Counted from the first letter of the stretch, positions 8,718 through 20,674 are shown. The stretch: 64,000 nt of DNA from Roseomonas gilardii (GCF_001941945.1 NZ_CP015583.1:2921501-2985500), one strand, 5' to 3'. The notes: generated by a model not told the origin, from the sequence alone. Numbers and translations are program-made.

Positions 8718-10246
8718 CGACCGCGACCGCCCCAGGCCATGGGGATGCCGCGATCGCTCTCGACCAGCTCGCGCGGACCATCGGCCTTCCCCTGCCGCAA
8801 GGCCTCTCCGGGGCCACCGCCCGCATCGCCGGGATGACCGCCGACAGCCGCGCCGTCGCGCCGGGCTTTCTTTTCGCTGCCCTGCCCGGCTCGCGCACCG
8901 ACGGGCGCGCCCATATCGGCGACGCGGTGGCGCGCGGCGCCGTTGCCGTGCTGGCGCCGGAGGGCACCGCATGGCCGGAGGGCGTGCCCGCCCGCCCGCT
9001 CCTCGCCGCGCCGGATGCCCGCCGCGCCCTGTCGCTGGCCGCCGCCGCCTTCCATGGCGCGCAGCCGGAGGTGCTGGTCGCCGTCACCGGCACCAACGGC
9101 AAGACCAGCACGGTCGATTTCCTCCGCCAGATCTGGGCCCTGGCCGGCCACCGCGCCGCGTCGCTCGGCACGCTGGGCCTGCGGGCCGAGGGCTTCGCGC
9201 CCGGCCCCTCGCTCACCACGCCGGACCCGGTGACGCTGCATGCCATGCTGGCGGAACTCGCCCGGGCCGGCGTCACCCATGCGGCGATGGAGGCCTCCTC
9301 GCACGGGCTGGACCAGCGGCGCCTCGACGGGGTCCGCCTCGCCGCCGCGGGCTTTTCCAACCTGACGCGCGACCATCTCGACTACCATGGCGGCATGGCG
9401 GACTACCGCGCCGCCAAGCTGCGCCTCTTCGGGACCGTCCTGCCGCCCGGCGCCCCGGCCGTGGCCAATGCGGACATGGAGCCGGAAACGCTGGCGGCCC
9501 TGCGCGGCATCGCCCGCGACCGGGGCCTGCGCTTCCTGACCGTGGGCGAGGCGGGCCAGGACATCCGCCTGCTGCGCCACAGCCCGCTGCCCGAGGGCCA
9601 GGCGCTGGAGCTCGACGCCTTCGGCCGCCGCGCCAGCCTCACCCTGCCGCTGCCGGGCCGCTATCAGGCGGACAACCTGCTGATGGCCCTCGCCCTCGCC
9701 GTGGCCACCGGCCTTGACGCCGAGCAGGCCCTGCCGCTGCTGGAACGCCTGCGCGGCGTGCCCGGCCGCATGGAGCTGGCCGCCCGCCTCGCCAACGGCG
9801 CCGCCGTCTATGTGGACTACGCCCATACCCCGGACGCGCTGGAGCGCCTGCTCGCCGCGCTGCGCCCGCATGTCGGGCCGGGCGGGCGGCTGCATGTGGT
9901 CTTCGGCGCCGGCGGCGACCGCGATCCGGGCAAGCGCCCGCTGATGGGCGCGGCCTGCGCCCGCTTCGCCGACCGCTGCTGGGTGACTGACGACAACCCC
10001 CGCTCCGAGGACCCGGCCGCCATCCGCGCCGCCGTGCTCGCCGCCTGTCCCGGCGGGACCGACGCGGGGGACCGCGCCGCGGCCATCGCCGCCGCCCTGG
10101 ACGACCTGCGCCCCGGCGACGTGCTGGCCGTGGCCGGCAAGGGGCACGAGAGCGGCCAGACCATCGCGGGCGTGACCACCCCCTTCGACGATGCCGAGGT
10201 GGTGCGCCGCCTCCTTGGCCGGAACCGGGCGGGACAGATGCCATGA
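8714..10246 (+). CDS. murE: UDP-MurNAc-L-Ala-D-Glu:meso-DAP ligase MurE
   Basis: A 510-residue cytoplasmic Mur ligase that adds meso-diaminopimelate to UDP-MurNAc-dipeptide with ATP. The N-terminal UDP-binding domain contains TADSRAV (about 42-48). The central ATPase domain has the P-loop GTNGKTS (126-132). A DNPR motif within TDDNPRSEDP near residue 420 is the signature that selects meso-DAP rather than lysine. The start overlaps the ftsI stop by ATGA, and the open frame running far upstream is out of phase with real protein. The length is normal for the family. Confidence 0.97.
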   Translation: MTTATAPGHGDAAIALDQLARTIGLPLPQGLSGATARIAGMTADSRAVAPGFLFAALPGSRTDGRAHIGDAVARGAVAVLAPEGTAWPEGVPARPLLAAPDARRALSLAAAAFHGAQPEVLVAVTGTNGKTSTVDFLRQIWALAGHRAASLGTLGLRAEGFAPGPSLTTPDPVTLHAMLAELARAGVTHAAMEASSHGLDQRRLDGVRLAAAGFSNLTRDHLDYHGGMADYRAAKLRLFGTVLPPGAPAVANADMEPETLAALRGIARDRGLRFLTVGEAGQDIRLLRHSPLPEGQALELDAFGRRASLTLPLPGRYQADNLLMALALAVATGLDAEQALPLLERLRGVPGRMELAARLANGAAVYVDYAHTPDALERLLAALRPHVGPGGRLHVVFGAGGDRDPGKRPLMGAACARFADRCWVTDDNPRSEDPAAIRAAVLAACPGGTDAGDRAAAIAAALDDLRPGDVLAVAGKGHESGQTIAGVTTPFDDAEVVRRLLGRNRAGQMP

Positions 10247-11649
10247 CCGCCGCCCCGCTCTGGAGCAGCGATGAGCTGCGCGCGGCCACCGGCGGCACGA
10301 TGCCAGGGGGCATCGCCGTCACCGGCCTGTCGATCGACACCCGCACCCTGCAGCCCGGCGACCTCTTCATCGCGCTCCGCGACCAGCGCGACGGGCATGA
10401 CTTCGTGGCGCAGGCGCTGGATTCCGGCGCCGCCGCCGCGATGGTGGACCGCCTGCCGCCCGGGGTGCCGGAACAGGCGCCGCTGCTGCGCGTCGCGGAC
10501 ACGCTCGCCGGCCTCGCCGCCCTGGGCGCCGCCGCGCGGGCGCGCTCCGATGCCCGCTTCGCCGCCGTGACCGGCAGCGTCGGCAAGACCACCACCAAGG
10601 AGATGCTGCGCCAGGGCCTCGCCGCCCTGGCCCCGACCCATGCGGCGGTGGCCAGCTACAACAACCACTGGGGCGTGCCGCTCACCCTGGCCCGCCAGCC
10701 GCGCGACGCCGCCTATGCGGTGATCGAGATCGGCATGAACAACCGGGGCGAGATCGCCCCCCTCGCCCGCCTCGCCCGGCCGGACGTGGCGGTGATCACC
10801 ATCGTCGCCGCCGCCCATGTCGGCCATCTGGGCTCCGAGGCCGAGATCACCGAGGAGAAGGCCGACATCCTCGCCGGCCTCGCCCCCGGCGGCACCGCCG
10901 TCTTCCCCGCCGACGGCCCGCATGCCGCGCGGCTGGCGGAGCGCGCGCGGGAGGCCGGCGCCCGGCTGGTCCGCTTCGGCGAGGCGGAGGGGGCCGATAT
11001 CCGCCTGCTCGACTGGCAGGGCACGGCCACGGGCTCCCGCGCCCATCTGTCGCTGCACGGCATGCGGCTCGGCCTGACGCTGCCGGTCCCCGGGCGCCAC
11101 ATGGCGCTGAACGCCCTGGCCGCGCTGGGCGCCGCCGAGGCGCTGGGGGCCGATCCGGTGCGCTTCCTCGCCGCGCTGGAGGGCTTCTCCCCCACCGCCG
11201 GGCGGGGCCAGCGCCAGGCGATCCCGCTGGAGGACGGCGGCGAGTTCCTCCTCCTGGACGAGAGCTACAACGCCAACACCGCCTCGGTCGCCGCCGCCCT
11301 GGCCGTGCTGGCCGCCCAGCCCACCCACCCCCCGGGGCGCCGCATCGCCGTGCTCGGCGACATGCTGGAACTCGGAGAACACGGGCCAGACCTGCACAGA
11401 TCCCTTGCCCCGGCGGCGGCGGCGGCGGCCGACCTCGTGTATTGCTGCGGCCCGCTGATGCGCGGGCTTTTCGAGGCCCTCCCCCCGGGGAAGCGCGGCG
11501 CGCATGCCCCGGATTCCGCGAGCCTGGCTCCGGTTCTGGCCAGCGCGGTGCGCGGCGGCGATGCGGTGATGGTGAAAGGTTCGCTCGGCAGCCGCATGGC
11601 GACAGTGGTCGCGGCGCTGAAGGGCAGACGGAAGGACTCTCCTGCGTGA
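10243..11649 (+). CDS. murF: UDP-MurNAc-tripeptide:D-Ala-D-Ala ligase MurF
   Basis: A 468-residue Mur ligase that adds the D-Ala-D-Ala dipeptide to complete the pentapeptide precursor in the cytoplasm. The P-loop GSVGKTTTK lies at residues 111-119, followed by [14 protein letters not shown], a strongly conserved MurF segment (about 138-151). The C-terminal domain has [15 protein letters not shown] (about 343-357), another family hallmark. It overlaps murE by ATGA and hands over to mraY with a GTGA overlap. The length is close to the usual 450-470 residues. Confidence 0.97.
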   Translation: MTAAPLWSSDELRAATGGTMPGGIAVTGLSIDTRTLQPGDLFIALRDQRDGHDFVAQALDSGAAAAMVDRLPPGVPEQAPLLRVADTLAGLAALGAAARARSDARFAAVTGSVGKTTTKEMLRQGLAALAPTHAAVASYNNHWGVPLTLARQPRDAAYAVIEIGMNNRGEIAPLARLARPDVAVITIVAAAHVGHLGSEAEITEEKADILAGLAPGGTAVFPADGPHAARLAERAREAGARLVRFGEAEGADIRLLDWQGTATGSRAHLSLHGMRLGLTLPVPGRHMALNALAALGAAEALGADPVRFLAALEGFSPTAGRGQRQAIPLEDGGEFLLLDESYNANTASVAAALAVLAAQPTHPPGRRIAVLGDMLELGEHGPDLHRSLAPAAAAAADLVYCCGPLMRGLFEALPPGKRGAHAPDSASLAPVLASAVRGGDAVMVKGSLGSRMATVVAALKGRRKDSPA

Positions 11650-12734
11650 TCTACAATCTCGTCGCTCCCTTCGGCGAGCAGTTCATCCTGTTCAACCTCC
11701 TGCGTTACACGACCTTCCGCGCCGGCGCCGCCTGCCTGACGGCGCTGCTGGTCTCCATGGTCTTCGGCCCGGCGGTGATCCGCTGGCTGCGCACCTTCCA
11801 GCGCGGTGGCCAGCCGATCCGCGCCGATGGGCCGGAGCGCCATCTGGTGGAGAAGAAGGGCACGCCCACCATGGGCGGCGTGCTGATCCTGATGAGCCTG
11901 GGCATCGCCACCCTGCTCTGGGCCGACCTGCGCTCCGGCATCGTCTGGGCGGTGCTGCTGGTCACCATGGGCTACGGGCTGCTGGGCTTCTGGGACGACT
12001 GGCTGAAGGTCACCAAGCGCAACACCAAGGGCGTGTCCGGCCGCATGAAGCTCGTGGTGCAGGGCGGGCTCGGCCTCGTCGCCGCGGTCTGGATCACCTG
12101 GCTGATGCCCTACAACCTCCAGGGCGCGCTCGCCGTGCCGTTCCTGAAGGACGTGCTGCTCCAGCTCGGCCTGTTCTTTCCCATCGTGGGCATGCTGGTG
12201 ATGATGGGCGCTTCCAACGCGGTGAACCTCACCGACGGGCTGGACGGTCTCGCCATCGTGCCGGTGATGATCGCGGCCGGCGTCTTCGCCCTGATCACCT
12301 ACCTCGTCGGCAACCGCATCTTCGCCGACTACTTGCAGCTCAACTTCGTGCCCGGCACGGGGGAGCTGGCGATCTTCCTGGCCGGGCTGATCGGCGCCGG
12401 GCTCGGCTTCCTCTGGTTCAACGCTCCGCCCGCCGCGGTCTTCATGGGCGACACCGGCTCGCTCGCCCTGGGCGGCGCGCTGGGGGGCGTGGCGGTGGCC
12501 ACCAAGCACGAGATCGTGCTGGCCATCGTCGGCGGCGTCTTCGTGGTGGAGACGGTGAGCGTCATCATCCAGGTCTTCTGGTACAAGCGCACCGGGCGCC
12601 GCGTCTTCCTCATGGCCCCCCTGCACCATCACTTCGAGAAGAAGGGCTGGGCCGAGCCTACGATCGTCATCCGCTTCTGGATCGCCGCCATGGTCCTCGC
12701 CCTGGTCGGCCTTTCCACCCTGAAGATCCGGTGA
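11646..12734 (+). CDS. mraY: Phospho-N-acetylmuramoyl-pentapeptide transferase MraY
   Basis: A 362-residue polytopic enzyme of the inner membrane that transfers phospho-MurNAc-pentapeptide to undecaprenyl phosphate, giving lipid I. It shows GTPTMGG (about 74-80), the catalytic DDxxK element within GFWDDWLKV (about 115-123), [11 protein letters not shown], and the cytoplasmic [10 protein letters not shown] loop near 322-332, all diagnostic. About ten hydrophobic segments are present. The start is GTG, chosen because GTGA overlaps the murF stop and the N-terminus then matches the family; the longer upstream frame lies inside murF. It ends in a GTGA overlap with murD. Confidence 0.97.
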   Translation: MIYNLVAPFGEQFILFNLLRYTTFRAGAACLTALLVSMVFGPAVIRWLRTFQRGGQPIRADGPERHLVEKKGTPTMGGVLILMSLGIATLLWADLRSGIVWAVLLVTMGYGLLGFWDDWLKVTKRNTKGVSGRMKLVVQGGLGLVAAVWITWLMPYNLQGALAVPFLKDVLLQLGLFFPIVGMLVMMGASNAVNLTDGLDGLAIVPVMIAAGVFALITYLVGNRIFADYLQLNFVPGTGELAIFLAGLIGAGLGFLWFNAPPAAVFMGDTGSLALGGALGGVAVATKHEIVLAIVGGVFVVETVSVIIQVFWYKRTGRRVFLMAPLHHHFEKKGWAEPTIVIRFWIAAMVLALVGLSTLKIR

Positions 12735-14170
12735 CAGCCATGGCCCGCGACCTCACCTCGCCCGACATCTCCCGCGACCGGGAGCCGCCGCGCCGCGTCT
12801 CCGACACGCTGCCGGAAGGCTACGACTTCAAGCCCTTCGCCAATCGCCGCATCGCGGTGGTCGGGCTGGGCAAGGCCGGCCTGCCCGCCGCCTACCGGCT
12901 GCGGGACTGGGGGGCGGAAATCGTGGTCTGGGACGACAACCCCGCCCAGCGCGAGGCCGCCGAGGCCGCCGGCTTCACCGTGGCGGACGTGACCGCCGTG
13001 CCCTTCGCCCAGGACACGCTGCTGCTCTCCCCCGGCATCCCGCACCGCCTGCCGCGCACCCACCCGGCCGCGGCCCGGGCGCTGGCGGCGGGGGCACCGA
13101 TCCTCTGCGACGCGGAGTTCCTCTTCCTCGCCGCCCGCGCCGCCGGCTCCAGGGCGCAGTTCGTCGGCATCACCGGCACCAACGGCAAATCCACCACCAC
13201 CGCCCTGCTGCGCCACATCCTGAAGGGTGCCGGGATGCCGGTGGCCGCCGGGGCCAATCTCGGCCCCGCCGCCACCGCCCTGCCCCTGCTCGCGCGCGGC
13301 GCCTATGTGCTGGAGATGTCGTCCTACATGCTGGAGCGCCTGGACGCGCTCCACTTCGACATGGCGGCGGTGCTGAACCTCAGCCCGGACCACTTGGACC
13401 GCCATGGCGGCATGCCGGGCTACACCGAGGCCAAGGCGCGCATCCTCACCGGCAACCGGGTCTCGGTGCTGGGCATGGACGACGGCGACTCCCGCGCCCT
13501 GGCCTCGCGCATCCGGGGCCGGCTCGTGCCGGTCTCCGGCACCACGCCGCAGCCCGGCGGCGTCTGGGCCGAGGGGCGCCTGCTGCGCGACGCGGAAGGC
13601 CCGATCCTCGATCTCGACGAGGCCGCCGCCCTGCCGGGCACGCACAACGCCCAGAACGCCGCCGCCGCCGCCGCCCTGGCGCTCGCCCTCGGCATCACCC
13701 GGGCGCAACTGGCCGAGGGGCTGCGGAGCTATCCCGGCCTGCCGCACCGGCAGGAGCGCGTGGCGGAACAGGACGGCGTCCTCTACGTCAACGACAGCAA
13801 GGCGACCAACGCGGACAGCACCGCCTGGGCGCTCGGCACCTATCCGCGCGTGATCTGGATCGCCGGCGGCGTGCCTAAGGAGGGCGGGATCGAGCCCCTG
13901 GTCCCCTTCTTCCCGCGCGTCGCCCATGCCGTGCTGATCGGCCGCTGCGCCGAGGAATTCGCCGCCACCCTCGCCGCCCACGGCGTTGCGCACGAGATCG
14001 CCGGCACGCTGGAGGCCGCCCTGCCCGCCGCCCGCGACGCCGCGCGGCGCCTGGACGCACCGGTGGTCCTGCTGAGCCCCGCCGCCGCCTCCTTCGACCA
14101 GTACAGCGGCTTCGAGGCGCGCGGCGAGCATTTCCGCACCCTGGTGCAATCCCTGGAAAAGACGGCCTGA
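12731..14170 (+). CDS. murD: UDP-MurNAc-L-alanine:D-glutamate ligase MurD
   Basis: A 479-residue cytoplasmic Mur ligase that adds D-glutamate to UDP-MurNAc-L-Ala. It has an N-terminal Rossmann-like domain with VGLGKAG (44-50), the ATPase P-loop within [11 protein letters not shown] (about 145-155), and the C-terminal motif [13 protein letters not shown] (about 353-365). An extra polar segment of about 35 residues precedes the Rossmann fold, making it longer than E. coli MurD (438). Two starts are possible: the GTG overlapping mraY, used here, or an in-frame ATG at 12740. Three bases separate its stop from ftsW. Confidence 0.96.
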   Translation: MTAMARDLTSPDISRDREPPRRVSDTLPEGYDFKPFANRRIAVVGLGKAGLPAAYRLRDWGAEIVVWDDNPAQREAAEAAGFTVADVTAVPFAQDTLLLSPGIPHRLPRTHPAAARALAAGAPILCDAEFLFLAARAAGSRAQFVGITGTNGKSTTTALLRHILKGAGMPVAAGANLGPAATALPLLARGAYVLEMSSYMLERLDALHFDMAAVLNLSPDHLDRHGGMPGYTEAKARILTGNRVSVLGMDDGDSRALASRIRGRLVPVSGTTPQPGGVWAEGRLLRDAEGPILDLDEAAALPGTHNAQNAAAAAALALALGITRAQLAEGLRSYPGLPHRQERVAEQDGVLYVNDSKATNADSTAWALGTYPRVIWIAGGVPKEGGIEPLVPFFPRVAHAVLIGRCAEEFAATLAAHGVAHEIAGTLEAALPAARDAARRLDAPVVLLSPAAASFDQYSGFEARGEHFRTLVQSLEKTA

Positions 14171-14173
14171 CGC

Positions 14174-15313
14174 ATGTCCTTCTCGCGCGCGGATTCCTCG
14201 GTCCTGGGACGCTGGTGGTGGACGGTGGACCGCTGGACCCTGGCGGCCATCTTCATCCTGGTGGGCTTCGGCTATGTGATGATGCTGGCCGCCTCCCCGG
14301 CGGTGGCGGAACGCATCGGGGCATCCTCGCGCGATTTCTTCATCTGGCGGCAGGTCGGCTACCTCGCCCTCTCCATCGCCCTGATGATCACGGTCTCCCT
14401 GCTCTCGCCCCGGCAGGTGCGGCGGCTGGCCATCCTGGGTTTCGGGGTGGGCCTCCTGCTCACCGCCGCGACCCTGGTGGTGGGCGTGGAGATCAAGGGC
14501 GGCCGCCGCTGGCTGCCGATCCCCGGCCTGTCGCTGCAGCCCTCGGAATTCCTCAAGCCCTGCTTCGCCATCGTCGCCGCCTGGCTGCTGGCGGAGGTGC
14601 GCGGCCCCGGCCCCATCTCCCGCTGGGCCGGCTGGCTGATCGCCGGCGGCTGCTGGGCGATGATCGCCTTCCTGCTCAAGAGCCAGCCGGATATCGGCAT
14701 GCTCCTGGTGGTGACCTCGGTCTTCTTCACCCAGCTCTTCATCGCCGGCCTGCCGGTGCTGCTGGTCGGCGCGCTGGGCGGGCTCGGCGTGCTGGGCGGC
14801 GTCGGCGCCTACCTGACCCTGCCGCATGTGCGCTCGCGCGTGGAACGCTTCCTCGACCCCTCCACCGGCGACAACTACCAGGTGAACGTGGCGCTGGAGG
14901 CCTTCGGCAATGGCGGGCTGATGGGCACCGGCCCCGGCGAGGGCCGCATCAAGAACGTGCTGCCCGACGCCCATGCCGACTTCGTCTTCGCCGTGATGGG
15001 GGAGGAGTTCGGGATGATCGTCTGCGCCCTGCTGATCGCGGTCTTCATGTTCATCGTGGTGCGCGGGATGCTGCGCCTGCTGGCAGAGACCGACCTCTTC
15101 GTCATCCTGGCCGCGACCGGGCTGCTGACCCAGTTCGGGCTGCAGGCCTTCATCAACATGGGCTCCACCCTGCACCTGATCCCGACCAAGGGCATGACCC
15201 TGCCCTTCGTCTCCTATGGCGGCTCCTCCTCGCTCGCCATCGCGCTGGGGCTGGGCTTCCTGCTGGCGCTCACCCGCCGCCGCAGTGGGCGGGCCATGGA
15301 GGAGAACCTGTGA
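14174..15313 (+). CDS. ftsW: Septal peptidoglycan glycosyltransferase FtsW
   Basis: A 379-residue SEDS-family membrane protein that polymerises lipid II at the septum together with FtsI. Nine to ten hydrophobic segments are visible. Family motifs include KGGRRWLPIPGLSLQPSEFLK near residue 105-125, in which the RRW...QPSE pattern is diagnostic, a GTGPGEGRIK loop (about 252-261), and the C-terminal PTKGMTLPFVSYGGSS (about 336-351). The length matches the family. It overlaps murG with GTGA. Its placement between murD and murG is the canonical dcw order and separates it from RodA. Confidence 0.97.
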   Translation: MSFSRADSSVLGRWWWTVDRWTLAAIFILVGFGYVMMLAASPAVAERIGASSRDFFIWRQVGYLALSIALMITVSLLSPRQVRRLAILGFGVGLLLTAATLVVGVEIKGGRRWLPIPGLSLQPSEFLKPCFAIVAAWLLAEVRGPGPISRWAGWLIAGGCWAMIAFLLKSQPDIGMLLVVTSVFFTQLFIAGLPVLLVGALGGLGVLGGVGAYLTLPHVRSRVERFLDPSTGDNYQVNVALEAFGNGGLMGTGPGEGRIKNVLPDAHADFVFAVMGEEFGMIVCALLIAVFMFIVVRGMLRLLAETDLFVILAATGLLTQFGLQAFINMGSTLHLIPTKGMTLPFVSYGGSSSLAIALGLGFLLALTRRRSGRAMEENL

Positions 15314-16470
15314 GAGGCCCGGCCGTCCGCAGCTTCGTCGTCGCCGCCGGGGGCACCGGCGGCCATGTCTTCCCAGCCGAGGCCCTGGCCGCGGAGCTCG
15401 CCGCGCGCGGCGAGCGCGTGGTGCTGATGACCGATGCCCGCTCCGGCGCGCTGATGGAGAAGGGCGGCACCCGCTTCGAGGGGATGGACCGCTTCATCCT
15501 GCCCGGCGCCGGGCTGGCCGGGCGCGGCCCCCGCCGCGCCGCCGCCGGGGCGCTGGCCCTGGCGCGCGGCACGATCCAGGCGCGGCAGCTCCTCGCCACG
15601 CTGAACCCGGCGGCGGTGGTCGGCTTCGGCGGCTACCCCTCCGTGCCACCCCTCCTGGCGGCCCGGCTGCTGCCCGCCGCCCGCCGTCCCGTGATGGTGC
15701 TGCACGAACAGAACGCCGTGCTGGGCCGGGCCAACCGCTTCCTGTCGCGCGGCGCGGACCTGCTGGCCCTGGTCTTCGAGGACACCGCCCGCATCCCGGC
15801 GGGCGTGGCCACCGAGGTGGTCGGCAACCCCGTCCGCCCGGCGATCCGTGCCCTGGCCGGGCAGGGCTTCCTGTCCCCCGCCGCCGAGGCGCCCTTCCAC
15901 CTGCTGGTCCTGGGCGGCAGCCTGGGCGCCCGGGTCTTCGCCGATGTGGTGCCGGAGGCCATCGCCCGCCTGGCGCCGGAGCACCGTGCCCGGCTGCGCG
16001 TCACCCAGCAGTGCCGGGCCGAGGATCTGGAGCGCACCCGCGACGCCTATGCCGCGGCCGGGGTGGCGGCGGAACTCGCCCCCTTCTTCCCCGATGTCGC
16101 GGCCCTGTACCGGAACGCGCATCTGGTGATCTCCCGCGCCGGCGCCTCCTCGGTGGCGGAGCTGGCCTGCGCCGGCCGCCCCGCCATCCTGGTCCCGCTC
16201 CCCGGCGCCATCGACGACCACCAGAGCGCCAATGCCCGCGCCATGGCCGCCCCCGGCGCCGCCGAGGTGATGTTGCAGGCGGGAAACCAGGCCGGGAATC
16301 CGGACGGTTTCACGCCCGCGGCCCTCGCTTCGGCGTTGACCGCCCGGCTGGAAGACCCTACCCGCCTCATTCCGGCCGCCGCCGCCGCGGCCGGGCTCGC
16401 CCGCCCCGATGCCGCCGCCCTGCTCGCCGACCGCGTGCAGGCCCTGGCGCATTCGCACACGACCCGCTGA
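15310..16470 (+). CDS. murG: UDP-GlcNAc:undecaprenyl-PP-MurNAc-pentapeptide GlcNAc transferase MurG
   Basis: A 386-residue GT28 glycosyltransferase that converts lipid I to lipid II on the cytoplasmic face of the inner membrane. The N-terminal glycine-rich loop AAGGTGGHVFPAEALA (residues 12-27) binds the lipid diphosphate, GGYPSVPPLLAA follows near 112, and the UDP-GlcNAc site has GGSLGARVF (about 200) and SRAGASSVAEL (about 276). GTG is the start, overlapping the ftsW stop; frames beginning further upstream lie inside ftsW. The length is slightly above the usual 355 residues. Confidence 0.97.
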   Translation: MRGPAVRSFVVAAGGTGGHVFPAEALAAELAARGERVVLMTDARSGALMEKGGTRFEGMDRFILPGAGLAGRGPRRAAAGALALARGTIQARQLLATLNPAAVVGFGGYPSVPPLLAARLLPAARRPVMVLHEQNAVLGRANRFLSRGADLLALVFEDTARIPAGVATEVVGNPVRPAIRALAGQGFLSPAAEAPFHLLVLGGSLGARVFADVVPEAIARLAPEHRARLRVTQQCRAEDLERTRDAYAAAGVAAELAPFFPDVAALYRNAHLVISRAGASSVAELACAGRPAILVPLPGAIDDHQSANARAMAAPGAAEVMLQAGNQAGNPDGFTPAALASALTARLEDPTRLIPAAAAAAGLARPDAAALLADRVQALAHSHTTR

Positions 16471-16485
16471 GAGGGAGCCCGCCCT

Positions 16486-17955
<1,470 letters not shown>

Positions 17956-17968
17956 GCCGGACGGACCG

Positions 17969-18901
17969 ATGAGCGCCGCCGCCCCGACCACGCCGGACCT
18001 TTCCATTTCCCTACCGGAATGGATGGCCGGGCTGCGCGGGCGGGTGCAGGCCGGCGCGGTGCTGGGGCCGCAGAGCTGGTTCCGCGTCGGCGGCCCGGCG
18101 GAATTCCTGGTCCGCCCGGCGGATGCGGAGGACCTGCTGGCCCTGCTGCGCGCCAGGCCCGCCGGCATGCCGCTCACCACGATCGGCGCCGCCTCCAACC
18201 TCATCCTCCGCGATGGCGGGCTGCGCGGCGTGGTGCTGCGCCTCGCCCGCGGCTTCTCCGAGGTGTCGGTGGAACCGGACGGCATCACCGCCGGGGCCGC
18301 CGTCCTCGATGTCACCCTGGCGGAGCACGCCGCCGCCGCCGGCCTTGCCGGGCTGGAATTCCTGTGCGGCATCCCGGGCAGCGTCGGCGGCGCCGTGGCG
18401 ATGAACGCCGGCGCCTATGGGGCCGAGGTGAAGGACGTCCTCGACTGGGCCGAGATCGCCACGCCGGAGGGCATCCGGCGCCTTCCCGCCGTGGAACTCG
18501 GCTTCCGCTATCGACGCTCCGCCCTGCCGCCCGGCGGCATCGTCACGCGCGCGAGATTCCGCGCCACGCCGGGCGAGCGGTCTGCTATTGCCTCCCGCAT
18601 GGGGGAGATCCGCGAGAGCCGGGAGGCCAGCCAGCCCGTGCGGGCCCGCACCGGGGGAAGCACCTTCAAGAACCCGCCGGGGCACAAGGCCTGGGCCCTG
18701 ATCGACGCGGCCGGCTGCCGCGGCCTGCGCCATGGGGCGGCGCAGGTCAGCGAGAAGCACTGCAATTTCCTGCTGAACCTCGGCGGCGCCACCGCCGCCG
18801 AGATCGAGGCGCTGGGCGAGATGGTGCGCGCCCGGGTTTTGGCCCATTCCGGCGTGGGGCTGGAATGGGAGATCAAGCGAATGGGGGAGTTCGCTCTATG
18901 A
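17969..18901 (+). CDS. murB: UDP-N-acetylenolpyruvoylglucosamine reductase MurB
   Basis: A 310-residue FAD enzyme that reduces UDP-GlcNAc-enolpyruvate to UDP-MurNAc with NADPH. It has the FAD-binding GAASNLILRDGGLRG (about 63-77), PGSVGGAVAMNAGAYG (about 135-150), the catalytic-Ser region RTGGSTFKNP (about 226-235) and a final conserved Glu in GVGLEWEIK. The GSTFKNP form and short length match type IIb-like MurB of alphaproteobacteria. The ATG at 17969 is chosen as the first in-frame start after murC (13-base gap). Its stop overlaps ddl by ATGA. MurA is not in the window. Confidence 0.96.
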   Translation: MSAAAPTTPDLSISLPEWMAGLRGRVQAGAVLGPQSWFRVGGPAEFLVRPADAEDLLALLRARPAGMPLTTIGAASNLILRDGGLRGVVLRLARGFSEVSVEPDGITAGAAVLDVTLAEHAAAAGLAGLEFLCGIPGSVGGAVAMNAGAYGAEVKDVLDWAEIATPEGIRRLPAVELGFRYRRSALPPGGIVTRARFRATPGERSAIASRMGEIRESREASQPVRARTGGSTFKNPPGHKAWALIDAAGCRGLRHGAAQVSEKHCNFLLNLGGATAAEIEALGEMVRARVLAHSGVGLEWEIKRMGEFAL

Positions 18902-19848
18902 CGCGCGTCGCCGTCCTTCTGGGGGGAATCTCGGCGGAGCGGGAGGTCTCTCTGTCCTCCGGCACGCAATGCGCCGCCGCGCTGGAAAAGGCCGGGCATG
19001 AGGTCACCCGCATCGAGGTGGGCCAGGACCCCGCCGCGCTGATCCAGGCGCTGCGGGACGCCAAGCCCGATGTGGTGTTCAACGCCCTGCACGGCCGCTT
19101 CGGCGAGGATGGCTGCGTCCAGGGCATCCTGGACTGGCTCGGCATCCCCTACACGCATTCGGGGGTGCGCGCCTCGTCGCTGGCGATGAACAAGGCCGCC
19201 GCCAAGGCCGCCTTCACCGCCGCCGGCCTGCCCGTCGCGCCGCACCGGCTGATCGAGGCGGCGGAGCTGGAGGAGGCCGACCCCCTCCCCACGCCCTATG
19301 TCATCAAGCCGGTGGAGGAAGGCTCCTCGGTCGGCGTGCACATCATCAAGGGCGGCGACAACCGCCGCGCCGAGATCGCCCGCTCCTGGCGCTACGGCAC
19401 CATCATGGCCGAGCCCTATATCCCGGGGCGCGAGCTGACCGTCGCGGTGATGGGCGACCGGGCGCTGGAAGTCACCGAGATCAACGCCGAGGCGGGCGAG
19501 TTCTACGACTACGATTCCAAATACGCCGATGGCGGCTCCCGCCACACCCTTCCCGCCCCGGTGCCGCCGGCGATCCGCGCCCGGGCGCTGGAGGTGGCGC
19601 TGGACGCCCACCGCGCCCTCGGCTGCCGCGGCGTCTCGCGCTCCGACTTCCGCTACGACGACACCGGCGAGGGCGAGGGCCGGCTCGTGCTGCTGGAGGT
19701 CAACACCCAGCCCGGCATGACGCCCACCTCGCTGGTGCCGGAACAGGCGGCGCATCTCGGCATCGCCTTCCCCGATCTCTGCGACTGGATCGTCTCCCAG
19801 GCCCGCCATGACGGGCTGCGCCCCGATGCGCTACGCCATGCCGCGTGA
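18898..19848 (+). CDS. ddl: D-alanine:D-alanine ligase
   Basis: A 316-residue ATP-grasp ligase that makes the D-Ala-D-Ala substrate of MurF. It opens with VAVLLGGISAEREVSLSSG (residues 4-22), the N-terminal Ddl signature, followed by NALHGRFGEDG (about 61-71), KPVEEGSSVGV (about 139-149) and LEVNTQPGMT (about 265-274), which supply nucleotide and metal ligands. The length is standard for DdlB. The start is the ATG overlapping murB. Its 3' end overlaps the beginning of ftsQ by 11 to 41 bases depending on which ftsQ start is used. Confidence 0.97.
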   Translation: MTRVAVLLGGISAEREVSLSSGTQCAAALEKAGHEVTRIEVGQDPAALIQALRDAKPDVVFNALHGRFGEDGCVQGILDWLGIPYTHSGVRASSLAMNKAAAKAAFTAAGLPVAPHRLIEAAELEEADPLPTPYVIKPVEEGSSVGVHIIKGGDNRRAEIARSWRYGTIMAEPYIPGRELTVAVMGDRALEVTEINAEAGEFYDYDSKYADGGSRHTLPAPVPPAIRARALEVALDAHRALGCRGVSRSDFRYDDTGEGEGRLVLLEVNTQPGMTPTSLVPEQAAHLGIAFPDLCDWIVSQARHDGLRPDALRHAA

Positions 19849-20674
19849 GCCACAGCGGCCCTCCGGGCTGCGCCTCTGGCTGCGGCGCCGGCGGGGCCTG
19901 GTCCGTCCGGCGCTCCGCATCGGCGTCGCCATGGCGCTGCTCGGCGTGGTGGTGACGGGCGTCTCCGCCTTTGCCCCGGCGGGCGGGCTGCTGCAGTTCG
20001 GCTCGGGCTTCACCTCCGCCGCGCGCGATGCGGGGCTGAAGATCACCGAGATCCGGATCGAGGGCGCCGAGAACATGCCGGAGCCGCGCATCCGCGCCGC
20101 GCTCGGCGTGAAGACCGGCGACCCGACCCTCGCCTTCTCCCCCGACGCCGCGCGCCAGGCGCTGGAGGCCCTGCCCTGGATCGCGCAGGCCGAGGTGGAG
20201 CGCCGCCTGCCCGGCACGGTGGTGGTGCGCGTGAGCGAGCGCCGCCCCTTCGCCATCTGGCAGAACCAGGGCCGCTTCTCGGTGGTGGACCGCTCCGGCA
20301 AGGTGGTGGCGACCGACCGGCTCGACGCCTTCGGCCCGCTGCCGCTGATCGTCGGCGCGGGCGCGGAGAAATACGCCGCCGCCCTCTATGACCAGCTTCG
20401 CGAGGCCCCCGACGTGCTGGCCCGCACCCAGGCGCTGGTGCGCGTCGGCGAGCGGCGCTGGAACCTGCACCTTTCCAACGGCATGGACGTGCTGCTGCCG
20501 GAGGGCGAGGAGAAGGCCGCGATCCGCCGCCTCGCGGAACTGCAGAAGCGCAACGCGCTGCTCGACCGCCCACTCGTTTCCGTGGACATGCGCCTGCCCG
20601 ACCGGCTGGTGGTGCGCCAGGCGAATGCCCCCGCCCCGCCTGCCGAGGCCAAGCGCGGGAGCGGCAAAGGGTGA
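19808..20674 (+). CDS. ftsQ: Cell division protein FtsQ
   Basis: A 288-residue bitopic divisome protein that links FtsL/FtsB to the rest of the machine. It has an Arg-rich cytoplasmic tail, one membrane helix (about residues 34-56), a POTRA domain starting at LKITEIRIEGAENM (about 76-89), and the beta domain with AEVERRLPGTVVVRVSERRP (about 137-156). Three in-frame ATGs compete: 19808, 19826 and 19838. All overlap ddl; the later ones give a smaller overlap and may be the true start. The stop overlaps the GTG start of ftsA. The length after trimming matches alphaproteobacterial FtsQ. Confidence 0.93.
   Translation: MTGCAPMRYAMPREPQRPSGLRLWLRRRRGLVRPALRIGVAMALLGVVVTGVSAFAPAGGLLQFGSGFTSAARDAGLKITEIRIEGAENMPEPRIRAALGVKTGDPTLAFSPDAARQALEALPWIAQAEVERRLPGTVVVRVSERRPFAIWQNQGRFSVVDRSGKVVATDRLDAFGPLPLIVGAGAEKYAAALYDQLREAPDVLARTQALVRVGERRWNLHLSNGMDVLLPEGEEKAAIRRLAELQKRNALLDRPLVSVDMRLPDRLVVRQANAPAPPAEAKRGSGKG

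Noticed and set aside
12629-15175. 848-codon antisense frame, rich in His, Gln and Gly
   Set aside because: It runs opposite mraY, murD and ftsW and has the composition of a third-position shadow frame.
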